A DNA stretch of 64,000 nucleotides from Telmatospirillum sp. J64-1 (GTDB lineage Bacteria > Pseudomonadota > Alphaproteobacteria > Rhodospirillales > Magnetospirillaceae). The notes under the pieces were generated by a model, which was not told the DNA's origin, did no database searches, and saw only the letters and a program-made list of their open reading frames with translations. The first letter of the stretch is position 1. Each line of letters starts with the position of its first letter. The position numbers and the translations under genes are program-made. The stretch covers positions 16,604 to 80,603 of the forward strand of contig NZ_SBHN01000026.1 in NCBI RefSeq assembly GCF_006980715.1, in the 5' to 3' direction. Below, piece after piece: positions 1 through 8,201 of the stretch.

Positions 1-224
1 ATCTCGCGGCCGTCGACGATCACCGCCCCGTCCGAGGGGGCCTCCAATCCGGCCAGGATGTTGAGCACGGTGGTCTTGCCGCAGCCGGAATGGCCGATCA
101 TGCAGACGAATTCGCCACGCCGGATCGGCAGCCACAGATCCTCGAAGATGACCGTCTCGTTGCCGCCGGGCGCCGGATAGCGCCGGGCGACCGCTTCGAT
201 GGAGATGAGGGGTTTTTCTGTCAT
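1..224 (-). CDS. nrtD: Nitrate/nitrite ABC transporter ATP-binding protein, 5' part only
   Basis: Only the N-terminal ~74 residues lie in the window; the gene runs off the left edge. The visible part begins MTEKPLISIEAV and contains a Walker A motif, GHSGCGKTT, followed by NILAGLEAPSDG. It would energise import by binding ATP on the cytoplasmic side of the NrtB permease. The ATG lies 4 bases beyond the nrtB stop, so the two are surely co-transcribed. The family assignment to nitrate (NrtD/NrtC-type) rather than taurine or sulfonate transport rests mainly on the neighbouring NrtA and NrtB genes. Confidence 0.85.
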   Translation of the reverse strand, partial: MTEKPLISIEAVARRYPAPGGNETVIFEDLWLPIRRGEFVCMIGHSGCGKTTVLNILAGLEAPSDGAVIVDGRE

Positions 225-228
225 GGCA

Positions 229-1068
229 TCACTCCGGGAAGCTGACAAGGCGGGCGATGCGGGCGAGGATCTGGTCGAGGATCATGCCGACCACGCCGAT
301 CGCCACGATCGCCGTGATCACATTGGTGATCGACAGGTTGTTCCACTCGTTCCAGACGAAGTAGCCGATCCCCGTACCGCCGACGAGCATCTCGGCGGCG
401 ACGATCACCAGCCAAGCGATGCCGATGGAGATGCGCATGCCGGTCAGGATGGTCGGGGCCGCCGCCGGAAGGATCACCAGGAAAGCCCGGCGGAAGGCCC
501 CCACTTCCAGGGTCCGCGCCACGTTCAGCCATTCCTTGCGGACACTGGCGACGCCGAAGGCGGTGTTGATCAGCATCGGCCACAGCGAGCAGATGAAGAT
601 CACGAAGATCGCCGACAGCCCGCTATCCTTGATGGTGTAGAGGGCCAGCGGCATCCAGGCCAACGGCGAGATCGGCTTCATGACCTGGATGAAGGGGTCC
701 AGCGCCCGCGACATCAGCGGCGACATGCCGATCAGGAAGCCGACCGGAATGGCGACCGCCACGGCCAGGAAATAGCCCAAGGCGACACGCAGGATGGAAT
801 GGCCGAGCTGGATGCCCAGCCCCATGTCGTTGGTGCCCCGGACATAGAAGGGATCGGACAGGTGGCCCCACAGAGTAGCGGCCACGTCCATCGGGCCGGG
901 CATCGCCGACTTGCCCTGCACGGCGGCCTGCCCCATCAGCGCGGCATAGGCGGGGTCCATCTCGACGGTGGGCCCCGTACCGCTGACGGCAAGGTGCCAG
1001 GCCAGGAGGAAAAGCCCGAACAGGACGACCGAAAGGATGCCCGCGCGCAATGGCAAGGAATTGATCAT
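229..1068 (-). CDS. nrtB: Nitrate/nitrite ABC transporter permease NrtB
   Basis: Inner-membrane permease of 279 residues, the usual size for NrtB. It has an N-terminal hydrophobic helix (residues ~10-30) and five or so further helices. The binding-protein-dependent permease signature lies around residues 185-225 (RRAFLVILPAAAPTILTGMR, then IAWLVIVAAEML), where the cytoplasmic loop docks with the ATPase. The C-terminal ILDQILARIARLVSFPE ending is typical of NrtB/SsuC-like permeases. It lies 11 bases downstream of nrtA and 4 bases upstream of nrtD, in the order expected for nrtABD. Substrate is inferred from NrtA. Confidence 0.9.
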   Translation of the reverse strand: MINSLPLRAGILSVVLFGLFLLAWHLAVSGTGPTVEMDPAYAALMGQAAVQGKSAMPGPMDVAATLWGHLSDPFYVRGTNDMGLGIQLGHSILRVALGYFLAVAVAIPVGFLIGMSPLMSRALDPFIQVMKPISPLAWMPLALYTIKDSGLSAIFVIFICSLWPMLINTAFGVASVRKEWLNVARTLEVGAFRRAFLVILPAAAPTILTGMRISIGIAWLVIVAAEMLVGGTGIGYFVWNEWNNLSITNVITAIVAIGVVGMILDQILARIARLVSFPE

Positions 1069-1079
1069 TGCCTCTCCTC

Positions 1080-2441
1080 TCAGCTCACCCGCTTGATGGG
1101 GAAGGATGCCAGATAGCCCTCGGGATCGGCCGGATCGAAGGGCTTGCCCATGACGGAGAAGGACTTCTCGGTCGTCTCCGGCGCTTCCAGCCCGGCTTCC
1201 TTCATCAGCCGCGCCGCATCGGTGGCGAGGAAGACCTGGCGGGCAAGGCTGGTGTAATCCACCTCGCCCTTGATCTGCCCCCAGCGCTTCATCTGCGTCA
1301 GGATCCAGACGGCGAAGGATTCCCAGGGGAAGGGATCGAAGTCGATGCGATCGGGGACCTGCCGCACATTACCCAGGCCGTCCGCGAAGGTGCCGGTCAG
1401 TACCTGCTCGACCACCGTCACCGGCTGATTCAGGTAGTTGGTGGGGGCGATGGCTTCGGCGATTTCCTTGCGGTTCTCGGCCTTCGAGGCATAGGCCGTC
1501 GATTCGATGATCGCGCGCAGCAGGGCGGCATAGGTGTTGGGCATCTCGGTGACGAATTTCTGCGAGGCGGCAAAGGCGCAGCAGGGATGACGGTCCCAGA
1601 TCTCCTTCGACAGGATGTGGATGAAGCCCACCCCATCATAAACCGCGCGCTGGTTCACCGGATCGGGCGCCAGGAAGCCGTCGATATTGTCGGCCCGCAG
1701 ATTCGCCACCATGTCCGGCGGCGGCACGGCACGGATCTGGACATCGGTATCCGGGTCGAGTCCGGCCTCGGCGAGGTAGTAGCGCAGCAGGTAATTGTGC
1801 ATCGAATAGTCGAAGGGAATGGCCAGCCGGAAGCCCTTCCACTGCTTCGGGTCGCGCTTGTCCTTGTGCTTCATCGCCAGGGTGATCGCCTGGCCGTTCA
1901 CATTCTCCACCGCCGGCATCGTATAGGGGATGGGATTGGAACCGGCACCGATGGTGATGGCCAGCGGCATCGGCGAAAGCATGTGGGCGGCGTCATATTC
2001 CTCGTTCAGGGTCTTGTCGCGGATGACCGCCCAGCCCGCCGTCTTGACCACCTCCACGTTCAGATTCTGCTTGGCGTAGAAGCCCATGGGATGGGCCATG
2101 ATGATCGGCGTGGCGCAGGTGATCGGGATGAAGCCGATCTTGAGGTTGGTCTTCTCCAGCGGGCCGGTGCTGGCCAGCGCGTCGGCGGCCATGCCCAAAG
2201 GCAGGACGGAAGCGATGGCGGCTGTCGCCGCCGAGCTGCCGACGGCACGCAGGAAATTCCGGCGGGTCAGGTCGTTGGGGAACAAGGCGCGCATCGCCGC
2301 ACTCTCGACCACGCGGCTCAGCCGTCCTTCATCACTGGCGAGCGCGCTGTCGTGTTCCGCCTGGGACTTGTGCTGCCCGCACGAGCACCCGGCATGGCTC
2401 AAGCGTCGCGAAGGGTCGAAAGGATCGTCGAAGGTAGACAT
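1080..2441 (-). CDS. nrtA: Nitrate/nitrite-binding protein NrtA (TAT-exported)
   Basis: Extracytoplasmic solute-binding protein of 453 residues. A twin-arginine signal is visible: LTRRNFLRAVGSS at residues ~58-70, followed by a hydrophobic stretch ending near ADALA. The mature part has NrtA/CmpA-family features such as KIGFIPITCATPIIMAHPMG and FAASQKFVTEMPNTY. The ATG at 2441 is chosen over an upstream in-frame ATG at 2522 because GGGGAA precedes it at good distance and the upstream start would lie beyond the sigma-54 promoter. It is the first gene of the nrt operon. The long region before the RR motif has a CSCGQHKS segment, commonly seen in this family. Confidence 0.92.
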   Translation of the reverse strand: MSTFDDPFDPSRRLSHAGCSCGQHKSQAEHDSALASDEGRLSRVVESAAMRALFPNDLTRRNFLRAVGSSAATAAIASVLPLGMAADALASTGPLEKTNLKIGFIPITCATPIIMAHPMGFYAKQNLNVEVVKTAGWAVIRDKTLNEEYDAAHMLSPMPLAITIGAGSNPIPYTMPAVENVNGQAITLAMKHKDKRDPKQWKGFRLAIPFDYSMHNYLLRYYLAEAGLDPDTDVQIRAVPPPDMVANLRADNIDGFLAPDPVNQRAVYDGVGFIHILSKEIWDRHPCCAFAASQKFVTEMPNTYAALLRAIIESTAYASKAENRKEIAEAIAPTNYLNQPVTVVEQVLTGTFADGLGNVRQVPDRIDFDPFPWESFAVWILTQMKRWGQIKGEVDYTSLARQVFLATDAARLMKEAGLEAPETTEKSFSVMGKPFDPADPEGYLASFPIKRVS

Positions 2442-2501
2442 GGCAGGTTCCCCTTTCCATTGCGGCGATGACGCCTGTGGGCGTCGCGTGGCAATGAAAG
2501 C

Positions 2502-2516
2502 GCAAGGAACGTGCCA
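2502..2516 (-). promoter_or_regulatory. Sigma-54 (-24/-12) promoter of the nrt operon
   Basis: Reading the minus strand, TGGCACG is followed by four bases (ttcc) and TTGC, matching the RpoN consensus TGGCACG-N4-TTGC exactly. It lies about 60 bases upstream of the nrtA ATG. A sigma-54-dependent activator is encoded divergently next to it. This makes nitrogen- or nitrate-responsive control of nrtA-B-D likely. Confidence 0.88.
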
Positions 2517-2575
2517 AAGCACGAACAGGCACTAATCTCTTGAAATTCCGAGGGAAAGGCTGCTATCCAGGAATT

Positions 2576-2626
2576 ACGAAAATTCGTCATTGGCGATATT
2601 TCGCGATTAGAATAGCGGAAATTCGT
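2576..2626. promoter_or_regulatory. Three iterated CG-WWWTTCG-type palindromes, candidate activator binding sites
   Basis: Three 12-base imperfect palindromes occur in the shared upstream region: ACGAAAATTCGT (2576-2587), GCGATATTTCGC (2593-2604) and GCGGAAATTCGT (2615-2626). Centres are 17 and 22 bases apart. They sit about 65-120 bases upstream of the nrt -12 element, the distance expected for enhancer sites of a sigma-54 activator. They also immediately precede the activator's own start codon, so they could mediate autoregulation. A related half-copy, TGAAATTCCGA, lies at ~2541. Binding by the adjacent regulator is inferred. Confidence 0.45.
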
Positions 2627-2639
2627 GAAAAGGCCGGGG

Positions 2640-4541
2640 ATGCATTCTGTCAGCAGGATTTCCAGAGGGCTTTTCGACTCCCTTCCCGATGCGGCTCTGG
2701 TGATCGAGTTGGCCTCCGGGCGCATTCTCGAGGTCAATGCCGCCCTCTGCCATCTCCTCGGCTATGACCGGGACTATCTGCTCCGCCTTACCGTCATCGA
2801 TCTGTTCCGGGGGCAGGAAGCGGCCTTCCTGGTCTTCACTGAGGCGGTGATCAGCAAGGGCGCCTATTGGACCCGTGGTCTGACGCTGCGCCATGCCGAC
2901 TGCTCCGACCTTTCTCTGGAATTTGTCGGCACGCTTCTTCCGGACGCGGAAGAGATGCTGCTCACCCTCTACGACCTCGATGCCCGCAGGCGCCGGGACA
3001 TCGAGGCGGAAGGCGAGCTTTACCTCCATGACGGCCTGGGCGAATGGCAGCGGGTGGAACGGGTCTTCCAGGATATCGAGCGCGAGAACCAGTTGATCCT
3101 CAAGGCGGCGGGCGAAGGCATCTATGGCGTCAATGCCGAAGGCAAGACCACCTTCGTCAATCCCGCCGCCGAACGCATCCTGGGCTGGCCGGCGGAGGAA
3201 TTGCTGGGGCGGGATTTCCATGCCATCGCCCATCACCACCATGCCGACGGCACGCCCTATCTGGCGCATGAATGCCCCATCTACGCCGCCTTCCGCGACG
3301 GCCGCGTACACCGGGTTTCCGACGAGGTGTTCTGGGCCCGGGACGGCCGCCCGGTGTGGGTGGAATATACCAGCACCCCCATCCGCGTGGGCAGCAGGCT
3401 GGTAGGAGCGGTGATCGTGTTCCGCGACATCTCGCAGCGCCGCGAGGCCGATGAACGCCTGCGCGCCGCCCTGGCCGAAGTGGACCGCCTGCGCCAGCGC
3501 CTGGAGCTCGAGAACGCCTATTTGCAGGAAGAAATCAGGATCTCGGGCAACCATCACGGCATCATCGGCAACAGTGCGGCGGTCCAGAAGATCCTCAAGC
3601 AGGTGGACCTGGTCGCGCCGACCGAGGCCTCGGTGCTGATCACCGGGGAATCCGGCACCGGGAAGGAGCTGATCGCCCGCGCCATCCACGAGGCCAGCGG
3701 CCGGTCCAAGCGGCCCTTGATCCGCGTCAACTGCGCCGCCATTCCCCGGGAATTGTTCGAAAGCGAGTTCTTCGGCCATGCCAAGGGCGCCTTCACCGGC
3801 GCGGTGCGCGACCGCGTGGGGCGGTTCGAACTTGCCGATGGCGGCACGCTGTTCCTGGACGAGGTCGGAGAAATCCCGCTGGACCTGCAAGGCAAACTGC
3901 TCCGGGTGCTTCAGGACGGCCTGTTCGAGCGCGTGGGCGAGGAGCGGACACGCACTGTCGATGTCCGTATCGTCGCCGCCACCAACAGGGATCTGCGCGC
4001 CGAAGTCGAGGCCGGACGGTTCCGGCAGGACCTCTACTTCCGCCTCAACGTCTTCCCCATCGAAACACCGCCTTTGCGCGAACGGCCGGAAGACATCCCG
4101 CAGTTGGCGGCGCATTTCCTGCGCGACCTGACCCGCAAGCTGAACCTGGGCGAGTTCAGCCTGACCGAAGGCGACGTGCGAAGGCTGATCGCCTATAGCT
4201 GGCCCGGCAATGTGCGGGAATTGCAGAATGTGATGGAACGGGCGGCCATCCTCGGCCGCAACGGCCGCATCCACCTGGACCTGCCCGCCCAGATCGCCTC
4301 TCCCCTGCCCTTGCCCGGAACGGCGGAAGGCAAAGCGGCGATCGAGACCAAGCAGGACCTGCGGGCACGCGAACGCACCAACATCCTCGCGGCCCTCGAA
4401 ACCGCGAAAGGCAAGATCTCAGGCCCCGGCGGCGCGGCGGAACTGCTCGGCGTCCCTTCCACGACCCTCAATTCCCGCATCAAGACCCTGGGCATCGACC
4501 TTCAGAGCGTCAGGAACCGCGCCAGGCACAGGTCGTTCTGA
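2640..4541 (+). CDS. PAS-domain sigma-54-dependent transcriptional activator
   Basis: About 633 residues. Two PAS-like sensory regions occupy the first half (one near residues 10-110, a clearer one near 155-275 with FVNPAAERILGWPAEELLG), followed by a coiled-coil linker. The AAA+ domain has Walker A GESGTGKE (~residue 336), the sigma-54 contact loop GAFTGA (~383), Walker B GGTLFLDEVGE (~402) and WPGNVRELQN. A Fis-type helix-turn-helix ends the protein. No response-regulator receiver domain is present, so it probably senses a ligand or redox state directly. ATG 2640 is preferred over GTG 2625: AAGG precedes it, and the GTG lies inside the iterated palindromes. It likely activates the divergent nrt operon. 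Confidence 0.88.
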   Translation: MHSVSRISRGLFDSLPDAALVIELASGRILEVNAALCHLLGYDRDYLLRLTVIDLFRGQEAAFLVFTEAVISKGAYWTRGLTLRHADCSDLSLEFVGTLLPDAEEMLLTLYDLDARRRRDIEAEGELYLHDGLGEWQRVERVFQDIERENQLILKAAGEGIYGVNAEGKTTFVNPAAERILGWPAEELLGRDFHAIAHHHHADGTPYLAHECPIYAAFRDGRVHRVSDEVFWARDGRPVWVEYTSTPIRVGSRLVGAVIVFRDISQRREADERLRAALAEVDRLRQRLELENAYLQEEIRISGNHHGIIGNSAAVQKILKQVDLVAPTEASVLITGESGTGKELIARAIHEASGRSKRPLIRVNCAAIPRELFESEFFGHAKGAFTGAVRDRVGRFELADGGTLFLDEVGEIPLDLQGKLLRVLQDGLFERVGEERTRTVDVRIVAATNRDLRAEVEAGRFRQDLYFRLNVFPIETPPLRERPEDIPQLAAHFLRDLTRKLNLGEFSLTEGDVRRLIAYSWPGNVRELQNVMERAAILGRNGRIHLDLPAQIASPLPLPGTAEGKAAIETKQDLRARERTNILAALETAKGKISGPGGAAELLGVPSTTLNSRIKTLGIDLQSVRNRARHRSF

Positions 4542-4553
4542 CACCTGGCGCGG
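4517..4553. terminator. Hairpin spanning the activator stop codon, between convergent genes
   Basis: A perfect 10-base inverted repeat, CCGCGCCAGG (4517-4526) and CCTGGCGCGG (4544-4553), surrounds the TGA at 4539-4541. There is no strong T-run after it. It sits between two convergent genes and could act as a bidirectional terminator or mRNA-stabilising hairpin. Confidence 0.5.
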
Positions 4554-4569
4554 TAGCCCAAGCGGTTCG

Positions 4570-5400
4570 TCAACCCGGCCGGTCGCAGTGATAGGCGCGT
4601 TCCTTCTGCCGCGCGTGAAGGGCACGGGCTTCATCCAGATGCGCCGCAATATTATTCCAGGCCGTGCTGCCGAGCGGCATGCGCGGGGGAAGCGCGTCCG
4701 CTCCGGCCAGGGCGATCATCTTGTCGGCCATCTTCCCGGCATCGCCGGTAAGCGGAAAGGTCCCTTCACGGATGCCCTTGCGCACCGCTCCCGCCGGAGT
4801 GCCGTCATAGACCGGGATCGGCTCGGCCATGTCCAGCGCGGCGGCGAAGCCCGTCACAGTCGGCCCCGGCTCCACCGTGCAGATCTCGATCCCGAAAGGC
4901 GCGACCTCCTGCGCGACCGAGGCGAGAAACCCCTCCTGCCCCCATTTGCTGGCGTGATAGAGGCTGAAGGCAGGATAGGCGATACGCCCGCCTTCCGAGG
5001 TCACTTGCAGGATCCGTCCTCCGCCGTTTTCCCGCAGCCGGGGGATGATTCGGCGAATGAACAGGATCGTGCCGATCAGGTTACCTTCGATCTGGTGCCG
5101 GACCTGGTCCTCGCTGACTTCCTCCGCCGCACCGAAGGTTCCGAAACCGGCATTGCTGATAATCCTGTCGATCCTGGGGAAGGCCGTGAAGGCGCCCTCG
5201 ACGGCCGCGGCGATGGTTTCCGGTTTACGCAGATCCATCTCGGCCGTCCACAGCCGGTCGGGATAGCGTGCGGCAAGATCGTCCAGTGCACCGCTGCGCC
5301 GGTAGGTTGCCGCGACACTATCGCCACGTTCGAGCACCCTCTCGGCGATCAAGCGCCCGAAGCCGGAACTGGCGCCGGTAATAAACCATGTATGGGTCAT
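4570..5400 (-). CDS. Short-chain dehydrogenase/reductase
   Basis: NAD(P)-dependent oxidoreductase of 276 residues with the classical SDR pattern. The cofactor motif GASSGFG is at residues ~8-14 and NAG at ~88. Catalytic Ser is in the VTSEGG region, and Tyr and Lys are in YHASKWGQEGF (YxxxK). The start at 5400 is chosen for the upstream AAGGGAAAA; an in-frame ATG five codons earlier is less well placed. It is divergent from a LysR gene with a 95-base gap, a common arrangement for a regulator and its target. The physiological substrate cannot be read from sequence. Confidence 0.85.
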   Translation of the reverse strand: MTHTWFITGASSGFGRLIAERVLERGDSVAATYRRSGALDDLAARYPDRLWTAEMDLRKPETIAAAVEGAFTAFPRIDRIISNAGFGTFGAAEEVSEDQVRHQIEGNLIGTILFIRRIIPRLRENGGGRILQVTSEGGRIAYPAFSLYHASKWGQEGFLASVAQEVAPFGIEICTVEPGPTVTGFAAALDMAEPIPVYDGTPAGAVRKGIREGTFPLTGDAGKMADKMIALAGADALPPRMPLGSTAWNNIAAHLDEARALHARQKERAYHCDRPG

Positions 5401-5495
5401 GATTTTCCCTTTCATTTCGATAAGCTCGAAATAGGGTGGAAAAGCGTTTGAAAAATCCGTTCAATGCGGCCCAGCCTGTTCGAAATCGGCCAGTA

Positions 5496-6389
5496 ATGAG
5501 CGACCCAACCCTCAAGGACCTGCGCATTTTCCTCGCCGTTGCCGACAGCGGCAGCTTCCGCGCCGCCGCCCGCCGGCTCGACATGGCACCGTCCAGTTTG
5601 AGCCACGCGATCTCGGGCCTCGAAGGGCAATTGAACCTGCGCCTCTTTCACCGCACGACGCGCAGTATTGCGCTGACGGAGGAAGGCGCGCGGTTTCTCG
5701 AGCAAATCCGACCGGTGCTTGAGGAATTGGGCGGCATCCTGGCGGATGCGGGCGCATCGGCCGGCGAGGTTACGGGGACGCTACGGGTCAACGCGCCCTA
5801 CGCGGCGATCCAGTTGCTGATAGAGAATATCGTCCCCGACTTCCTGGCCGCCCATCCCGCCATTCACCTGGAGCTCCGCCATGAGGAGCGCTTGGTCGAC
5901 ATCGTGGCCGAGGGCTGCGACGCGGGCATCCGGCTGGGCGAGGCGGTTCCGCCCGACATGATCGGCATTCCCTTCGGCGGACCAGCCCGCTTCATTCCGG
6001 TCGCTTCACCCGCCTTTCTGGCCGCGCATGGAAGGCCCGAGACACCGGAGGACCTGAAACGCTTCGACTGCATCCGCATCCGCCTCCCCGGCGGCGCGCT
6101 CTATGCGTGGGAGTTCTCTCGGGACGGGGCGGCGGCGGCGGTCGATGTTCCCGGCCGCCTGACCCTCGACCGAATGGCCCTCTCGATCGCCGCCGCCGCA
6201 CGCGGCCTCGGTATCGCCTTCGTGCTCGAAGGAGCGGTGCGTGACCTCATCGCCTCGGGACGGTTGGTGCCCGTCCTCCGGGAGTGGACGACGGAAGAGC
6301 CGGGACTGATGCTCTATTATCCGGGCCGCAGATACGTCCCCCCAGCCCTGCGCGCCTTCATCGATTTCATCCGGGGCCGGAGAGTATAG
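5496..6389 (+). CDS. LysR-family transcriptional regulator
   Basis: 297-residue LTTR. The N-terminal winged helix-turn-helix (residues ~5-63: LRIFLAVADSGSFRAAARRL, then LSHAISGLEGQLNLRLFHRTTRS) is followed by a substrate-binding domain of the type seen in regulators of small-molecule oxidoreductases (GFDAGIRLGE-like CDAGIRLGEAVP, then the YYPGRRYVPPALRAFIDFI tail). Start 5496 places the HTH about 8 residues in, as usual. It probably regulates the divergent SDR gene. Its 3' end faces the ABC transporter pair with only 6 bases between stops. Confidence 0.88.
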   Translation: MSDPTLKDLRIFLAVADSGSFRAAARRLDMAPSSLSHAISGLEGQLNLRLFHRTTRSIALTEEGARFLEQIRPVLEELGGILADAGASAGEVTGTLRVNAPYAAIQLLIENIVPDFLAAHPAIHLELRHEERLVDIVAEGCDAGIRLGEAVPPDMIGIPFGGPARFIPVASPAFLAAHGRPETPEDLKRFDCIRIRLPGGALYAWEFSRDGAAAAVDVPGRLTLDRMALSIAAAARGLGIAFVLEGAVRDLIASGRLVPVLREWTTEEPGLMLYYPGRRYVPPALRAFIDFIRGRRV

Positions 6390-6395
6390 TCCCTT

Positions 6396-8201
6396 TCATA
6401 GGACAACCACCTGAGTCGCCTTGACATGCCAGTGCTTGACCTTTTGCTGGGCATCCCACATCCGCCGATACCTACCGGCGGCAGCCAGCAATTCTTCGTG
6501 CCTGCCGCTCTCCACCAGACGGCCTTCTTCGAGAACCAGAATTTGGTCGGCGCCCACGATGGTCGAAAGCCTGTGGGCGATCACCACCACCGTCTTGTGG
6601 CTTACCAAAGCGTCGATGGCGCGTTGCACCGAAATTTCACTCTCGGTATCGAGAGCTGCCGTCGGTTCGTCGAGGATGACGATGGGGGCGTTCTTGAGCA
6701 GGGCCCGGGCAATGGAAATGCGCTGCCTTTCGCCACCGGAAAGCCTCCCCCCGATATCGCCGAGGCGGGTTTCCCAGGCTTGCGGCAAGCGCATGATGAA
6801 ATCCAGGCACTGTGCCGCCTCGGCCACCGCCCGGACCTCAGCGTCGGTGGCATCGGGCCGGGCCATGCGAATGTTGTTCATCACCGTGTCATCGAATAGA
6901 TAGACGTCCTGGAAAACCACGGAAATCAGGTCGTGAAGGCGATCGAGGGGGATGTTGCGCAGGTCAACGCCACCGATCCGCACGCTGCCGGCCTGCGGAT
7001 CGAAATGGCGCAGCAGCAGCCGCGTCAGCGTCGTCTTGCCCGATCCTGACGGCCCGACCAAGGCCGTCAGACTGCGTTCGGGAAATTCCGCTGTGAAGTC
7101 TCGGATCGACGGGGCGTTGGCATACGCATACTGGAAGGTCACCCCTTCAAAGCGGATTTCGTGAGAGGGGGGAAGCGCCTGGGGCAGGCGCTGCTCCAGC
7201 GGCTTGATGGCGAACAGGGCCTGGATCCGCTCGAGGGCCGATTCGATCATTTCAAGGATGGCGGTGTACAGAATGAAGGTGGACAACGGCTCGAAGAAGC
7301 GCGCCATGATCACCAGAAGGGCGGCGAGCACGGCAACGTCCAGCGAACCGCCGAGTACGAACAGCACACCGAGGGCGAGCACGAACAGCAGCCCCACTTC
7401 CACGATGCTGGCGACCAGGATATTCGGCTTGGCGCCCTTGCGATGGCCATAGATCTGGATTTCTTCCAGCCGGCTGAAGGTCGCGGCCAGGCGCTCGGCC
7501 TTGGCTCCGGCCTGACAGGCCGCCCGCAGCACCGGCAGCCCCTGCATGTATTCCAGAACGTCCGCATTCGCCTGCTGGTGCGCCTCGGCCAGGATGCGCT
7601 TGCCACGCCCCAACGCCGGCCGCCGCCAGCGGTAGAGCGGTACGATCGCGGGAAACACCAGCAGCAGGGCCACGGCCATGCGCCAATCCACCGCCAAGAG
7701 TGCAATCGCCGTGGCAAGGGGCGTGATCACGGCGATAAAGATCAGGTTGAGGATGGTCAGGGTGGTCAGCAGGTTTTCATCGACATTATTCAGTACCATG
7801 GAGTTCATTTCGCCGGTGCGCTTGTCCTGCAGGACCTCCAACGGAATACGACGCAACTGCTCGCCCAGCCGGGTACGCAGGCGATGTGTCGCCTGTGCCA
7901 TCTGCCCGTCGAAATCGAAGGCCTGGGCCCGCCAGCGCAAGACCGAACTGATCACCATTAGCAAGGTGCAGGCCCCCAGCCACGCCAGCGCCGCCGCGCC
8001 CTCCCGCTGTGAAAAGATCGCCAAGAACAAGGGAACGATGCAGGCCAGCGCCAGCCCCTGTACGACCGCCGCCGCCAGCAGACCGATCAAGCTCCGGCGC
8101 AGCTGGGCGGCACCGGGGCCGACACTGTCGATCAGTTGCCTGTAGGTCGTGCGCCAGGGCGTGGGGCCCGACCTGCGCGGGGAATTGGCGCCGTTGCTCA
8201 T
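6396..8201 (-). CDS. Siderophore-type ABC half-transporter (TMD-NBD fusion), second subunit
   Basis: 601 residues: an exporter-fold membrane domain (~40-310) fused to an ATPase domain. Walker A is GPSGSGKTT, the signature is LSGGERQR, and Walker B with switch is ILDEPTAALD. Its ATG overlaps the stop of the upstream half-transporter (ATGA), so the two surely form a heterodimer. Pairs of this kind in siderophore loci (YbtP/YbtQ, IrtA/IrtB) import ferric siderophores despite an exporter fold; others export the siderophore. Direction of transport cannot be decided from sequence alone. Confidence 0.82.
   Translation of the reverse strand: MSNGANSPRRSGPTPWRTTYRQLIDSVGPGAAQLRRSLIGLLAAAVVQGLALACIVPLFLAIFSQREGAAALAWLGACTLLMVISSVLRWRAQAFDFDGQMAQATHRLRTRLGEQLRRIPLEVLQDKRTGEMNSMVLNNVDENLLTTLTILNLIFIAVITPLATAIALLAVDWRMAVALLLVFPAIVPLYRWRRPALGRGKRILAEAHQQANADVLEYMQGLPVLRAACQAGAKAERLAATFSRLEEIQIYGHRKGAKPNILVASIVEVGLLFVLALGVLFVLGGSLDVAVLAALLVIMARFFEPLSTFILYTAILEMIESALERIQALFAIKPLEQRLPQALPPSHEIRFEGVTFQYAYANAPSIRDFTAEFPERSLTALVGPSGSGKTTLTRLLLRHFDPQAGSVRIGGVDLRNIPLDRLHDLISVVFQDVYLFDDTVMNNIRMARPDATDAEVRAVAEAAQCLDFIMRLPQAWETRLGDIGGRLSGGERQRISIARALLKNAPIVILDEPTAALDTESEISVQRAIDALVSHKTVVVIAHRLSTIVGADQILVLEEGRLVESGRHEELLAAAGRYRRMWDAQQKVKHWHVKATQVVVL

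Noticed and set aside
2607..4274. Very long minus-strand open frame opposite the sigma-54 activator
   Set aside because: It mirrors third-position GC bias of the real gene, has no recognisable domain and is rich in low-complexity His/Gln/Gly-type composition.
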